DNA from: Actinobacteria bacterium HGW-Actinobacteria-2
GTDB lineage: Bacteria; Actinomycetota; Actinomycetes; Propionibacteriales; Propionibacteriaceae
Direction of reading: 5' to 3'
Length of the DNA: 51,624 nt
Assembly (NCBI GenBank): GCA_002841335.1
Contig: PHEY01000012.1
Coordinates: 1-51,624 of the forward strand
Part shown: piece by piece, positions 1 to 7,955 of the stretch
Layout of the letters: every line of letters begins with the position of its first letter
How positions within the stretch are numbered: position 1 is the first letter of the stretch
Translations under genes and position numbers: made by a program
The notes under the pieces: model-generated
What the model saw: the letters and a program-made list of their open reading frames with translations, nothing else
What the model was told of the DNA's origin: nothing
Database searches by the model: none

Positions 1-99
1 ACCTCCGATCGGTGTGGGCCTTCGACAAGCCACACCTCACTCGGGGGTTCTCACCTGTTCAAGCAGCCACGCCCGTCACCAACGTCCTGGCCGGGTACA
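1..99 (-). mobile_element. 5' end of an insertion sequence (IS481-like), left copy
   Basis: These 99 bases are the exact reverse complement of the last 99 bases of the window (51526-51624); identity stops at base 100. Read on the minus strand the element begins TGTACCCGGCC and would run out of the window to the left, ending in a ribosome-binding-like GATCGGAGGT just before a presumed transposase start. The flank is aCTAGt (100-105). IS481-type elements prefer NCTAGN targets, which supports the family call. No transposase sequence is visible, so the family is inferred. Confidence 0.6.
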
Positions 100-100
100 A

Positions 101-706
101 CTAGTCGCGCCGCTCGGCCCGCAGAGCGCGCTGCACGCCGGTAAGGACGTCTCGCAGGGCGGCCTCTGCCTCCAGTGAACCCGGCTGAGTGCCGGCGAGA
201 ATCCCGGACAGGCCGTGGACGGCCGCCCAGGCGATCGTGGTGGCCGAGTCGGCCAACGCGGGGTGAACCTCACCGAGTTGATCGAGCTCGTCCAGGGTCT
301 GCGACAGCAGCGTCCAGGGGTCTGGGGAGTCCGGTCGGGTCGGCGCCACCTGGCAGGAGTGGAAGGCCGTGGCGAACCAGCCGGGCTCGGCCAGGGCGAA
401 CTCCACATAGGCCCGCCCACAGGCGCTCAACCGCGTCCAGGCGCGCTCGCGCGGATCGGCGAGGTCGACGGCGTCCATCGCGGTGAGCATCCGGGTGGCG
501 AGCAGTTCGCGCGCTTGCTGCGCCACCGCAGCCACGAGGTGCTCCAGTGAATCGAAATGCCGGTAGGGAGCGGTCGCGCTGACCCCGGCCGCTTTGGCGA
601 GCTCGCGCACACTGATCGCGGCCGGGCCACCGGTGCGCGCGGCGTCCAACCCGTGGCTGATCAGGGCCTGGGTCAGGTCGCCGTGGTGGTAGGGGCGCTC
701 GCTCAT
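101..706 (-). CDS. TetR-family transcriptional regulator
   Basis: The 201-residue protein has an N-terminal TetR DNA-binding domain (about residues 10-60, with a helix-turn-helix reading VRELAKAAGVSATAPYRHF) and a C-terminal ligand domain resembling the TetR_C_33/WHG type (EFALAEPGWFATAF). It is divergent from the flavodoxin-fold oxidoreductase at 788, and the 81-bp gap is almost filled by a dyad repeat (721-769). It therefore probably represses the oxidoreductase and itself. The inducer is unknown. The gene ends in TAG within CTAG, directly beside the left IS copy: the insertion left the reading frame intact but removed the native downstream sequence. Confidence 0.9.
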   Translation of the reverse strand: MSERPYHHGDLTQALISHGLDAARTGGPAAISVRELAKAAGVSATAPYRHFDSLEHLVAAVAQQARELLATRMLTAMDAVDLADPRERAWTRLSACGRAYVEFALAEPGWFATAFHSCQVAPTRPDSPDPWTLLSQTLDELDQLGEVHPALADSATTIAWAAVHGLSGILAGTQPGSLEAEAALRDVLTGVQRALRAERRD

Positions 707-720
707 CGGCGTCAGCCTAG

Positions 721-769
721 CTGTGTTGACAGTGTAAACATCGGTGGTATGTTAACACCGTCAACACAG
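721..769. promoter_or_regulatory. Dyad operator between tetR-type gene and oxidoreductase
   Basis: Two 21-nt arms (721-741 and 749-769) form an inverted repeat with two mismatched pairs around a 7-nt spacer. Each arm is itself a near-palindrome of 17 bp (724-740 and 750-766, pattern TGTTnACA-n-TGTnAACA), so the site looks like two operators about 26 bp apart, suited to two TetR dimers. It overlaps the predicted promoter of the rightward gene. Binding by the neighbouring TetR protein is inference from position. Confidence 0.8.
726..753 (+). promoter_or_regulatory. Predicted promoter of the flavodoxin-fold oxidoreductase
   Basis: A consensus -35 TTGACA (726-731) is followed after 16 nt by TATGTT (748-753) as a -10. 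Transcription would start near 760, about 28 nt ahead of the ATG at 788. Both boxes lie inside the dyad operator, as expected for a TetR-repressed promoter. Confidence 0.6.
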
Positions 770-787
770 TATTGGGGGACTTCGGCG

Positions 788-2077
788 ATGAAAAAGGCAC
801 TGATCCTGGACGGCTCGTCCGCCGGCGATGCCACCGGCGAGCGGGTAGCACGTGCGCTGGCGTCCGCCCTTGCCGCACGCGGCGTCGAGGCTGAAGTGGT
901 CACGTTGCGCGAGTGCCGCATCGGCGCCTGCGCCGGCGATTTCGGCTGTTGGCTCAAGCATCCCGGGGTCTGCATGACCGAGGACGACAATCGCCGGCTG
1001 ACCGCAGCGGTCATCAACAGCGACCTGGTGGCCTACCTCGGCCCGATCACTTTCGGCGGGTGGGCCCCGCAACTCAAGCGGCTCATCGACCACCAGATAC
1101 AAAACATCTCCCCGCTCTTCCTTCGGGTGGACGGCGAGACCCATCACCGCAAGCGCTACCCGCGCTACCCCGACCTCCTCGCCGTTGGTTGGCAGGACGG
1201 TCCGAATCCCGGCGAGGCCGCAACCTTCACTCGCCTGGTGGCGCGCAACGCCATCAACTTCCACGCGTCGGCCTCGGTCGCAGCCCTCATCGACGCCGAC
1301 GACCACAACTTCGCTACCGAGGAGTGGTTGGACGCACTCGAACGCGGCGAGCGGGTGCGCGTCAGTGGGAGCCTGGTGCCTCCCGGTGTCGCCGGCGTCG
1401 CGCCCGAGCGTGCCGTCCTGCTGGTCGGCAGCCCACGGCTGCGCTCCAGTAGTTCCTACGCGCTGGGCCGCCATCTCCTCGACCGCCTGGAGGCCGCCGG
1501 CATTCAGACCAGTGCGGTGATGATGCATCCCGCCGCCCGGTCGGCTGGGCGCACGGCTGCATTGATCGAGCAGGTCGATGCCGCCGATCTGGTGCTGCTG
1601 GCCGCCCCGCTGTACGTGGACGGACTGCCGGCCCCGGCCCTGGAGGTGATGGCTTCGCTTCAGCGTCACAGTCAGGCCCACGCCAGACGCAAGCGATTGG
1701 CCGCCATCGTGAACTCCGGCTTCCCCGAAGCCGCCCAGAACCACACCGCTTTGGCCATCGCTGCCCACTTCGCCGACCGCTCCGGCTGGGAGTGGGCCGG
1801 CGGGCTGGCGATCGGCGGCGGTGAAGGATTGATCCATGGGGTCGCGCCCAGCCAAGCAGGGGGACGAGCTCGTCCGGTGGTGGCTGCCCTCGACGTGAGT
1901 GCCGCCGCCCTCGCCGACGGCAAGGCGATTCCGGCGCAGGCTGTCGATCTGGCTGCCCGCAGCGTGATTCCCGCCTGGCTGTACCGCGCTGTGGGCACCC
2001 TGGGCTGGCGCAGTCAGGCCCGGGCCAACGGTGCTGCCTCCGACTTGGCCGCCCAGCCCTACCTCGCCTCCCACTGA
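788..2077 (+). CDS. Tandem flavodoxin-fold NAD(P)H-dependent FMN reductase-like protein
   Basis: The 429-residue protein contains two flavodoxin-like domains. The N-terminal half (about 1-190) starts KKALILDGSS and carries a Cys cluster (CAGDFGCWLKHPGVC then DD) of the type in iron-sulfur flavoprotein/FMN reductase families. The C-terminal half (about 195-429) starts again with a flavin-binding pattern, AVLLVGSPRLRSSSSYALG, followed by a second YVDGLPAP loop. The ATG at 788 is preferred because GGGGGA lies upstream and the fold begins there. It probably reduces flavins, quinones or small electrophiles with NAD(P)H under control of the divergent TetR repressor; the substrate is unknown. Confidence 0.8.
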   Translation: MKKALILDGSSAGDATGERVARALASALAARGVEAEVVTLRECRIGACAGDFGCWLKHPGVCMTEDDNRRLTAAVINSDLVAYLGPITFGGWAPQLKRLIDHQIQNISPLFLRVDGETHHRKRYPRYPDLLAVGWQDGPNPGEAATFTRLVARNAINFHASASVAALIDADDHNFATEEWLDALERGERVRVSGSLVPPGVAGVAPERAVLLVGSPRLRSSSSYALGRHLLDRLEAAGIQTSAVMMHPAARSAGRTAALIEQVDAADLVLLAAPLYVDGLPAPALEVMASLQRHSQAHARRKRLAAIVNSGFPEAAQNHTALAIAAHFADRSGWEWAGGLAIGGGEGLIHGVAPSQAGGRARPVVAALDVSAAALADGKAIPAQAVDLAARSVIPAWLYRAVGTLGWRSQARANGAASDLAAQPYLASH

Positions 2078-2238
2078 GCTGGACGATGAGCGCGCAGGCG
2101 CCCGGGTTACAACGGGCTCTGGTCGTCCTGCCGTCCTGATCGGGCGCGTGAGTGTAGGGCAGGTTCGGCCGCCGACCGGACGGTGCCGGAAGTAGCTGTG
2201 CTGACGCGCACGGACCCGGGCAGGAATAGCCTGGTGTC

Positions 2239-3216
2239 ATGAGTCCAGCCAGCGTGCAGACAGCGAACTTGGCCAATTCGAAGCTTTCGGTCGTGGGGGC
2301 CGGATCGGTGGGTACCTCGATTGCCTATGCGGCGCTGATCAGAGGTTCGGCCCGCCAGATCGCCCTCTACGACATCGACGAGAAGAAGGTGAACGCCGAG
2401 GTCCACGACCTCGCGCACGGCACCCAGTTCACGCCGACGTCCGTTGTCAGTGGCGGTTCCGACATTGAAGTGGTGGCCAACTCGTCGGTGATCATCATCA
2501 CCGCCGGGGCTCGACAGAAGCCTGGGCAGACGCGGCTGGAGCTGGCCGAGGTCAACGCCAAGATCATGACCGAGCTCGTGCCCAAGCTGCTGGAGCAGGC
2601 ACCGAACGCGGTGTTGGTGCTGGTCACCAATCCCTGCGACGTGCTCACGGTGGTCGCTCAGAAGGTCAGTGGCCTCCCGGCCGGACGAGTGATCTCGACC
2701 GGCACCCTGCTCGATACGTCCCGGTTGCGGTGGGCCATCGCCAAGCGAGCCGAAGTGTCGCTGTCCAATGTGCATGCGGCGATGTTCGGCGAACACGGGG
2801 ACACCGAGTTCCCGATCTGGTCGTCGGCGTCGATCGCGCAGATCCCGATCCGGGATTGGACCGACTCCGACGGTCGCCGACCCTTCACCGAAGAGGTGTT
2901 GGCCCAGATCGCCTACGACACCATTCATGCCGCCTACGAGATCATCGAAGGCAAGGGTGCGACCAACTATGCGATCGGCCTGGCCGGCGCCCGCCTGGTG
3001 GAGGCGCTCCTCGCCGACCAGCGCAAGATCTGGCCGCTGTCCAGCGTGCTCACCGACTACCGCGGGGTGTCCGGAGTGGCCCTGAGCGTGCCCAGCCTGG
3101 TCGGGCCGTCCGGTATCGAACGCGTCTTCGAGTTCCCGATGGACGCCCACGAGATCCGCATGCTGCACACCTCTGCGGCCGCGATCAAGGCCACCCTGGG
3201 CAAGATCGGCTACTGA
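2239..3216 (+). CDS. ldh: L-lactate dehydrogenase
   Basis: The 325-residue protein interconverts pyruvate and L-lactate with NADH in the cytoplasm. The Rossmann motif GAGSVGTS lies at 20-27. The substrate loop reads ARQKPGQTR, with Gln at the position that separates lactate from malate dehydrogenases (Arg in MDH). The catalytic His is H186 in [16 protein letters not shown] is also typical of LDH. Length is normal for the family. The first 12 or so residues before KLSVVGAG are a short extension. It stands alone, with repeats downstream. Confidence 0.95.
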   Translation: MSPASVQTANLANSKLSVVGAGSVGTSIAYAALIRGSARQIALYDIDEKKVNAEVHDLAHGTQFTPTSVVSGGSDIEVVANSSVIIITAGARQKPGQTRLELAEVNAKIMTELVPKLLEQAPNAVLVLVTNPCDVLTVVAQKVSGLPAGRVISTGTLLDTSRLRWAIAKRAEVSLSNVHAAMFGEHGDTEFPIWSSASIAQIPIRDWTDSDGRRPFTEEVLAQIAYDTIHAAYEIIEGKGATNYAIGLAGARLVEALLADQRKIWPLSSVLTDYRGVSGVALSVPSLVGPSGIERVFEFPMDAHEIRMLHTSAAAIKATLGKIGY

Positions 3217-3242
3217 CGCGACCTCCTGGCGGGACGTGCCGG

Positions 3243-3426
3243 GTTTCGACACGCTCGCCTTCGGCTCCCTGCTCAACCAGCGGCGGTGGTTTGCCGGCGG
3301 ACTGGGTGGCAGCGCCAAAGAAGCCGCTGGTTGAGCAGCTAGAGCGCCGCTGGTTGAGCAGCGGCGTAGCCGCGTGTCGAAACCGGGGCCTGGGGTTTTG
3401 GCCCTTCGACAGGCTCAGGGTGCGCC
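3243..3426. repeat. Intergenic palindromic repeat cluster (REP-like), copy 1
   Basis: Between the convergent ldh and hydrolase genes lie TTTCGACACG...GCTCAACCAGCGG (3244-3283) and its inverted partners CCGCTGGTTGAGCAGC (3324-3339), CCGCTGGTTGAGCA (3347-3360) and CGTGTCGAAACC (about 3373-3384). A related CTTCGACAGGCTCAGG follows near 3403-3419. The inverted arrangement could fold into a long hairpin and act as a bidirectional terminator. Relatives occur at 28988, 44071 and 48579. Confidence 0.85.
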
Positions 3427-3430
3427 AAGC

Positions 3431-5002
3431 TCACCCGGCGAGGTCGAAGGCCTCGCGCACATCGGCTCGGATTCGCTCGACGACGCCGACGCGGGTGCGC
3501 CGGGCGAACATCGGATGGTCGATCGTGGGCACGTCCACCAGGACGATCCCGGGGAGGCGCTGGCTGATCTCCGGTCCGCCCAGGCGCCGGAACACCTCCT
3601 GGTCGATCTCGCTGAAGATCAGCGTCGTCCGCCAGGTTCGCTTCGACAGACCGGTCAAGAACGCAGCCGGGTCGGCTTTGGAGCCGGTGCGGGCACGCAA
3701 CCGACGCAGCCAGGCCGGCGCCCAGCGACGATACATTCGCTGGACCCACAACATCACCCGTCCGCTGACCTCGCGCGGCATCACGACTTCCTCGACGAAC
3801 TCGTTCGGTGCGGCCGGGTCGACCCGGTACTCCAGCGGATGAATCCCGACCACCAGACGCGGCTCGGCCGCAGTCGGCAGCCCGGCCATCCAGGCACCGG
3901 CGCACAGCCCGGTCAGCGCCAGCCGCTCCCCGGTCACACCGGACGCCTGGACGATCGCATCCTGATCCTCAAGCCAGGCCTGGGTGTAGAACAGGCTCGG
4001 CTCGTCGGCTGACACCTCGCCGGTCTCACCGGCGCCACGCCGATCCACCCGCAGCGACCCGGCACCGTCACCGGCCAGGAGTCGGGCGAGTTCGACCTGG
4101 TAGTCCCCGGCACCCACTCGATGCTCCGAGGCACCGGCATGCAGCACCACCATCGGAGTCGCCGGGGTGGCCGCCTTGGGAAGGCATTCGATGGCGAACA
4201 ACCGCTGCGGCCCGATCCAGCGGACCCGCTCAACGGCGTTGCCGAGATCGAGCTCGTCGGCAACCGGCGGTGCGCTCAGCACCTGAGCGGAGTCGATCAC
4301 CCGAGCAGCCAGCCAGTCGACGATGGTGGCGATGATCTCGGTCGGCATCACCGAACTCACGCTGGAGGTGTCCAGGAACTCCGCGGTGCCGGCCAGCTCG
4401 AGTTGCTCGGCTGCGGCCAGTGCGGACGGCGCCGACTCGCCGGGACGACGCACGACCAGGGCGTCCGCTTCCCCGGGCAGGGTGAGCGAGATGCTCGCCA
4501 GGGCGGTGGCCTGGTCAGGGGTCAGGTCGATCCCGATCAGCGACTCGACGCCCTCAAAGGTGCGATCGGCGCCGATCATGATGGTGGCCAGCGAGCGAGC
4601 GCGCCGCAGCCACTGACGCCCCGATTGCGGCGGGCTCCACAGCACGACCAAGTCACCGGGCTCAGCCGCTGCACTGGCCAGCAGGGCAGCTGAGGAGAGT
4701 CCGACGAACGCCACCTGGGTGCAGCCGGCAGCCCGCAGCAACGCCGCAGCCGAGCGAGCGCCGTTCACCGGCGCCTGCGGGTCATCGCTGGGCGCACCGT
4801 CGCCGCGTCCGGGCGGGTCGTAGCGCACCGAGGCGATGCCGCGCTGTTCCAGCTGGTCGGCCAACAGGCGCAGGCCGCGATAGGCGACCACTCCCTCTTG
4901 GCCCAGCGGCGTGCAAATGACCACGCCGAGCGAGCCGGCAGTGGGCAGTTGAACCGCAGCCCAGATCGCCGGGTCGCCGAACCACCCGTGGTGCCTAGCC
5001 AT
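3431..5002 (-). CDS. Tandem alpha/beta-hydrolase protein of the aminoacyl-carrier operon
   Basis: The 523-residue protein has two alpha/beta-hydrolase-like domains. In domain 1 (about 20-235) the nucleophile elbow is GLSSA (S103), but no obvious catalytic His follows, so it may be inactive. In domain 2 (about 270-523) the elbow is GLCAG (C367), with D467 and H496 (DHPMF) as likely partners, giving a Cys-Asp-His triad. Start: ATG at 5002 overlaps the ligase stop by 8 nt (ATGGCTAG), indicating translational coupling; an in-frame ATG at 5023 would lie deeper inside the ligase gene. The Cys nucleophile suggests acyl transfer or thioester cleavage of a carrier-bound product. Function is inferred from context. 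Confidence 0.8.
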   Translation of the reverse strand: MARHHGWFGDPAIWAAVQLPTAGSLGVVICTPLGQEGVVAYRGLRLLADQLEQRGIASVRYDPPGRGDGAPSDDPQAPVNGARSAAALLRAAGCTQVAFVGLSSAALLASAAAEPGDLVVLWSPPQSGRQWLRRARSLATIMIGADRTFEGVESLIGIDLTPDQATALASISLTLPGEADALVVRRPGESAPSALAAAEQLELAGTAEFLDTSSVSSVMPTEIIATIVDWLAARVIDSAQVLSAPPVADELDLGNAVERVRWIGPQRLFAIECLPKAATPATPMVVLHAGASEHRVGAGDYQVELARLLAGDGAGSLRVDRRGAGETGEVSADEPSLFYTQAWLEDQDAIVQASGVTGERLALTGLCAGAWMAGLPTAAEPRLVVGIHPLEYRVDPAAPNEFVEEVVMPREVSGRVMLWVQRMYRRWAPAWLRRLRARTGSKADPAAFLTGLSKRTWRTTLIFSEIDQEVFRRLGGPEISQRLPGIVLVDVPTIDHPMFARRTRVGVVERIRADVREAFDLAG

Positions 5003-5921
5003 GGACCGCCCACAGCACGGCACGGACGTCGGCCGGCCACAGCTCGGGGTCCATCCCGTGCCGCGCGAACAGCGCGATCACGGTGCGTTCCATCCCCAAG
5101 CCCAGGCAGGCGGTGTGCGCCACGTCACCGTCGGCGTCGAAGATGCCGAACGCCGTGCCGAAGTGGTCGTTGTGGTAGTTCGCCGAGCCGATCGCAGTGG
5201 GTGCGACGTCGGGACCGTAGACATGGGTCACGATCTCGTACTTCAGGGCGGCTTCCCGCTGGCTGGCGGCCATGATCCGTCCGGTCCGACCGAAGAAGGG
5301 GTCGTTCGCAGGGACGTAATCCACCTCCAGACCCAAGGAATCGAGCATGGCGGCCAGGCGCGGCGCAGTCTCGTCGCGGTGCTCCATCGCGGAGTCGGCA
5401 TTCCCGGCGTGGACGAACTCGTGCATCCGGAAGGTCTGCATCCGCATCGGATCCGGGCTCGGCTCGTGCCTGAAGCAGCTGCCGAGGATGTCGAACCGAC
5501 GTCCACCCGCCGGCAGCGTCCCGGTGAGGATCGCGTACAGCGGATGGCAGGCGGCAGGGCTCATCATCAGGCCGGCAGGCTCCAGGTGGCCCTCCCAGTC
5601 CTCGCCGCTGGCACGGGTCTTGAGCAGTTCGGCATGCTCGGCCGTGCCGCCGGTGAACACCGACAGCGAACCGGTCAGCTGCGGGAACGACGCGACGTAG
5701 TCGGTCTTCTCGAACACCGACTTCGGCTCGACCGGAGGGAAGCGCCACACCTCGGCGTCCAGGTTCGCGAAGGTGCGCACGTACAGCGCGTCCAAGGCTT
5801 CGAATACGGCGGTGAACCGGCTGCCGAGGGCGAACATCCCCGGCTCACCGAGTTCGGCCAGCACTCCGTCAGCCAACAGGCGCTGCCGGAGTGCCGACCA
5901 GGTCGGCTCAGGGCTACTCAC
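4995..5921 (-). CDS. Amino acid:[carrier protein] ligase (class II aaRS homologue)
   Basis: The 308-residue protein resembles the catalytic core of seryl-tRNA synthetase without a tRNA-binding arm. Visible class II motifs are motif 2 (FRHE at 150-153, then QTFRMHEFV) and motif 3 (GLGMER at 274-279). C125 (SPAACHPLY), E168 and C272 fit the Zn-ligand pattern of the family. Characterised relatives such as Bradyrhizobium Bll0957 adenylate a small amino acid and load it onto the phosphopantetheine arm of a dedicated carrier protein instead of tRNA. The GTG start forms a GTGA overlap with the upstream flavoprotein stop. The matching carrier gene lies in the same operon. The amino acid used cannot be read from the sequence. 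Confidence 0.9.
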   Translation of the reverse strand: MSSPEPTWSALRQRLLADGVLAELGEPGMFALGSRFTAVFEALDALYVRTFANLDAEVWRFPPVEPKSVFEKTDYVASFPQLTGSLSVFTGGTAEHAELLKTRASGEDWEGHLEPAGLMMSPAACHPLYAILTGTLPAGGRRFDILGSCFRHEPSPDPMRMQTFRMHEFVHAGNADSAMEHRDETAPRLAAMLDSLGLEVDYVPANDPFFGRTGRIMAASQREAALKYEIVTHVYGPDVAPTAIGSANYHNDHFGTAFGIFDADGDVAHTACLGLGMERTVIALFARHGMDPELWPADVRAVLWAVHG

Positions 5922-7066
5922 AAGTCGACTTTCGCCATCAGCGACAGCGGCGAGTTGTTGGTGAGCAGCCGATCGTTGTTGATCTGGATCGGGGCGCCCA
6001 ACGCATCGCGGATCTGCCGCGACAGCGACTGCGGGGTATCGGTGCGGTAGCCCGCGATCCCGACGATCCGCAGTGCCTTCATCACCAGATCGACCACCGC
6101 ATTGGCCGAGGTCACCTTGATCGCGTTCATCGCCATCGCGAACGAGATCGAGCCGAGCGCGTCGGGGTCGTCGCTGATGCGATCGAAATGCTCTGCCTGG
6201 TGGCGGACGGAATCAGCGAACGACTGCAGGTCGATCATCAACTCGGCCAGCCGGATCTGTCCCGGCGGCGGGAACCCCACCGACGAGCGGGCCTGGCGAC
6301 GGACGGTCGACCGCGCCTGGTCGACGGCCGCGGAGGCGATGCCCAACCACACCGAGGACCACAGCAGGTGAGCCGTCGGCAGTGCGGTGTGTGCCGAGAT
6401 CGTGCCGTAGTCGTCGTCCAGCAGCATGTCTTCACTGGTCTCGGCACTGAGGATGAAGCTGTCGGACGCGGTGCCACGCAGGCCGAGCGCCTGCCAGGTG
6501 CCGGTCTTGCGCAGCTGGTAGTCGCCCTTGGGGCAGATCAACATACGCTGGTCGGACGCCGGTGCCTCGGCGTTCATGCGTCCGGTCACCAAGATGGCGT
6601 CGGCGGCCTCGGCGTAGGAGATCACCGGAGCGTCCTTGACCACCTTGACCCGGCCGGGGCTGGGGTAGGTGAAGGCGCAGTTGGAGCGACGGGCGTCGCC
6701 ACCGATGCCGCGCTCGGTGGTGGCCGAACCGAGCAGCCACTCCTCCTCCAGCACCTGACGCATGGTGCGCCGAACCCCGGCCTTGGTGCCGTGCCGCCAC
6801 AGGATCAGCGCCTGGCTGTGATGCATGGCGAAGACCATGCCGGCGTTGGCGTCGGCCGCGCCGATGGTGGTGGCGATCTGGCTGAGTTCCAGCATGCTGG
6901 CGCCCTCGCCGCCGTGCCGGGTGGGCACCGAGACCGACAACAGGCGCTGTTCCTTCAGCGCCTGGACGGCTTCCAGTGGGGGTCGAGCGTTGGAGTCGAC
7001 CTCGTCGGCGTACTTGGCCGCTACGGCGGCGACTGCCGCGGCGCGCGCGGCGAACCGTTCGCTCAT
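5918..7066 (-). CDS. Acyl-CoA dehydrogenase-like flavoprotein
   Basis: The 382-residue protein has the acyl-CoA dehydrogenase layout: helical N-domain (HGGEGASMLELSQ), central beta domain (WLLGSATTERG, WQALGLRGTASDSF) and C-terminal helical domain. Where classical members end in an EGT-like loop bearing the catalytic Glu, this one reads PIQINNDRLLTNN, so the usual base appears absent; a related oxidase or group D-type monooxygenase chemistry is possible. Its ATG overlaps the carrier-protein stop (ATGA) and its own stop overlaps the ligase start. In context it likely oxidises the aminoacyl group while bound to the carrier, by analogy with prolyl-carrier oxidation in pyrrole formation. This is inference. 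Confidence 0.85.
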   Translation of the reverse strand: MSERFAARAAAVAAVAAKYADEVDSNARPPLEAVQALKEQRLLSVSVPTRHGGEGASMLELSQIATTIGAADANAGMVFAMHHSQALILWRHGTKAGVRRTMRQVLEEEWLLGSATTERGIGGDARRSNCAFTYPSPGRVKVVKDAPVISYAEAADAILVTGRMNAEAPASDQRMLICPKGDYQLRKTGTWQALGLRGTASDSFILSAETSEDMLLDDDYGTISAHTALPTAHLLWSSVWLGIASAAVDQARSTVRRQARSSVGFPPPGQIRLAELMIDLQSFADSVRHQAEHFDRISDDPDALGSISFAMAMNAIKVTSANAVVDLVMKALRIVGIAGYRTDTPQSLSRQIRDALGAPIQINNDRLLTNNSPLSLMAKVDL

Positions 7067-7326
7067 CGTTCCCCCCGGGACATGCCGACCGCGTGGGCCA
7101 GAGCGTCGATGGAAACGAAAGTGGACCGGTTGAGCAACTCGTCGGGGAACTCGATCCCCAACGCGTCCTCGATCGCCAGCATGACATTCACCGTCGCATG
7201 CGAGGTGAAACCAGCGGCGAAAAGGTCGGCCTCGTCGCTCAGATCGGACACGGCTTGATTGAGCCGTCCAAACTGCTGGAGCGCCTCGCGAATGGCCAGG
7301 CGATCTCCGTAGGTGTTATCAGACAC
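7063..7326 (-). CDS. Dedicated aminoacyl carrier protein
   Basis: The 87-residue acidic protein has the four-helix carrier-protein pattern DLFAAGFTSHATVNVMLAIE. S42 in GFTSH is the predicted phosphopantetheine site (usual motif GxDSL; the TSH variant is seen in carriers paired with amino acid:[carrier protein] ligases). The GTG at 7326 is chosen because a purine-rich GGGGGAG lies a suitable distance upstream; the frame stays open further up, but that part reads as the end of the previous gene. It overlaps the upstream synthase (end 7319) and the downstream flavoprotein (ATGA). Confidence 0.88.
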   Translation of the reverse strand: MSDNTYGDRLAIREALQQFGRLNQAVSDLSDEADLFAAGFTSHATVNVMLAIEDALGIEFPDELLNRSTFVSIDALAHAVGMSRGER

Positions 7327-7774
7327 CGTCACTCCCCCTTTGTTGTGTTGTGTCTTCGTCCGCCGGTGCGTCATCCGAGAACGCAATGGCGGTGGCTAGT
7401 GCAAGACCCCGCTCGTGACTGAGTGAGATCGCAATCGGACCGAGTCGTTGCTGGTCAGCGACCCGCTGGGCTTTCGGCGACAACTGGACGTGCGGCGCAC
7501 CATCGCGGTCGGTGACGACCTCGATCTCGGTGTAGCCGATTCCGGACGTCGTCCGCAGGACCTTGTACACCGCTTCCTTCGCGGCGAATCGAGCGGCCAA
7601 GCGCTCGGGCGTCCGTTGGCTCTGGGTGAGTTCGGTATCGGTGTAAACCCGCCGCAAATAGCGATCACCAAAAAAGTTGATTGATTCCGCGACCGCATCG
7701 ACGTCGGTCAGGTCGCACCCGATCCGTGCCATGCCCAGCGACTTCGTGCCGCCGTCGGCGCGGTTGCGAAGCAT
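7319..7774 (-). CDS. Holo-[acyl-carrier-protein] synthase-like phosphopantetheinyl transferase
   Basis: AcpS-type enzyme that moves 4'-phosphopantetheine from CoA to a carrier-protein Ser. Visible family motifs are GCDLTDVDAV (Mg-binding Asp), RFAAKEAVYKVL (catalytic Glu-Lys region) and SLSHERGLALATAIA. The ATG at 7774 has a good GAGGTGG upstream; a start at 7732 (MARIGCDL) would match the usual AcpS length better, so the start is open. It is first in the five-gene operon and overlaps the carrier gene, so it probably serves that carrier; it may also be the cell's general AcpS. Confidence 0.9.
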   Translation of the reverse strand: MLRNRADGGTKSLGMARIGCDLTDVDAVAESINFFGDRYLRRVYTDTELTQSQRTPERLAARFAAKEAVYKVLRTTSGIGYTEIEVVTDRDGAPHVQLSPKAQRVADQQRLGPIAISLSHERGLALATAIAFSDDAPADEDTTQQRGSDGV

Positions 7775-7955
7775 TTGGCCACCTCAATCGGGTCATTTCG
7801 ATGGATCGGGCTTCATCGTAGGGCATTCCCTCCAGGACCGCGCCTGGCCGAAGTGTGTGACCTGGTGGGCGGCGGTGTTGGATCGAGCCGCTCAGAGCGG
7901 CCATGATTGGCTACCGATGGCGCAACGCGGGGGCGGCCCATCGGGGAGGACGGCG

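Noticed and set aside
557-787. N-terminal extension of the flavodoxin-fold oxidoreductase
   Set aside because: The extension would cross the promoter and operator and overlap the TetR gene; the conserved fold starts at 788.
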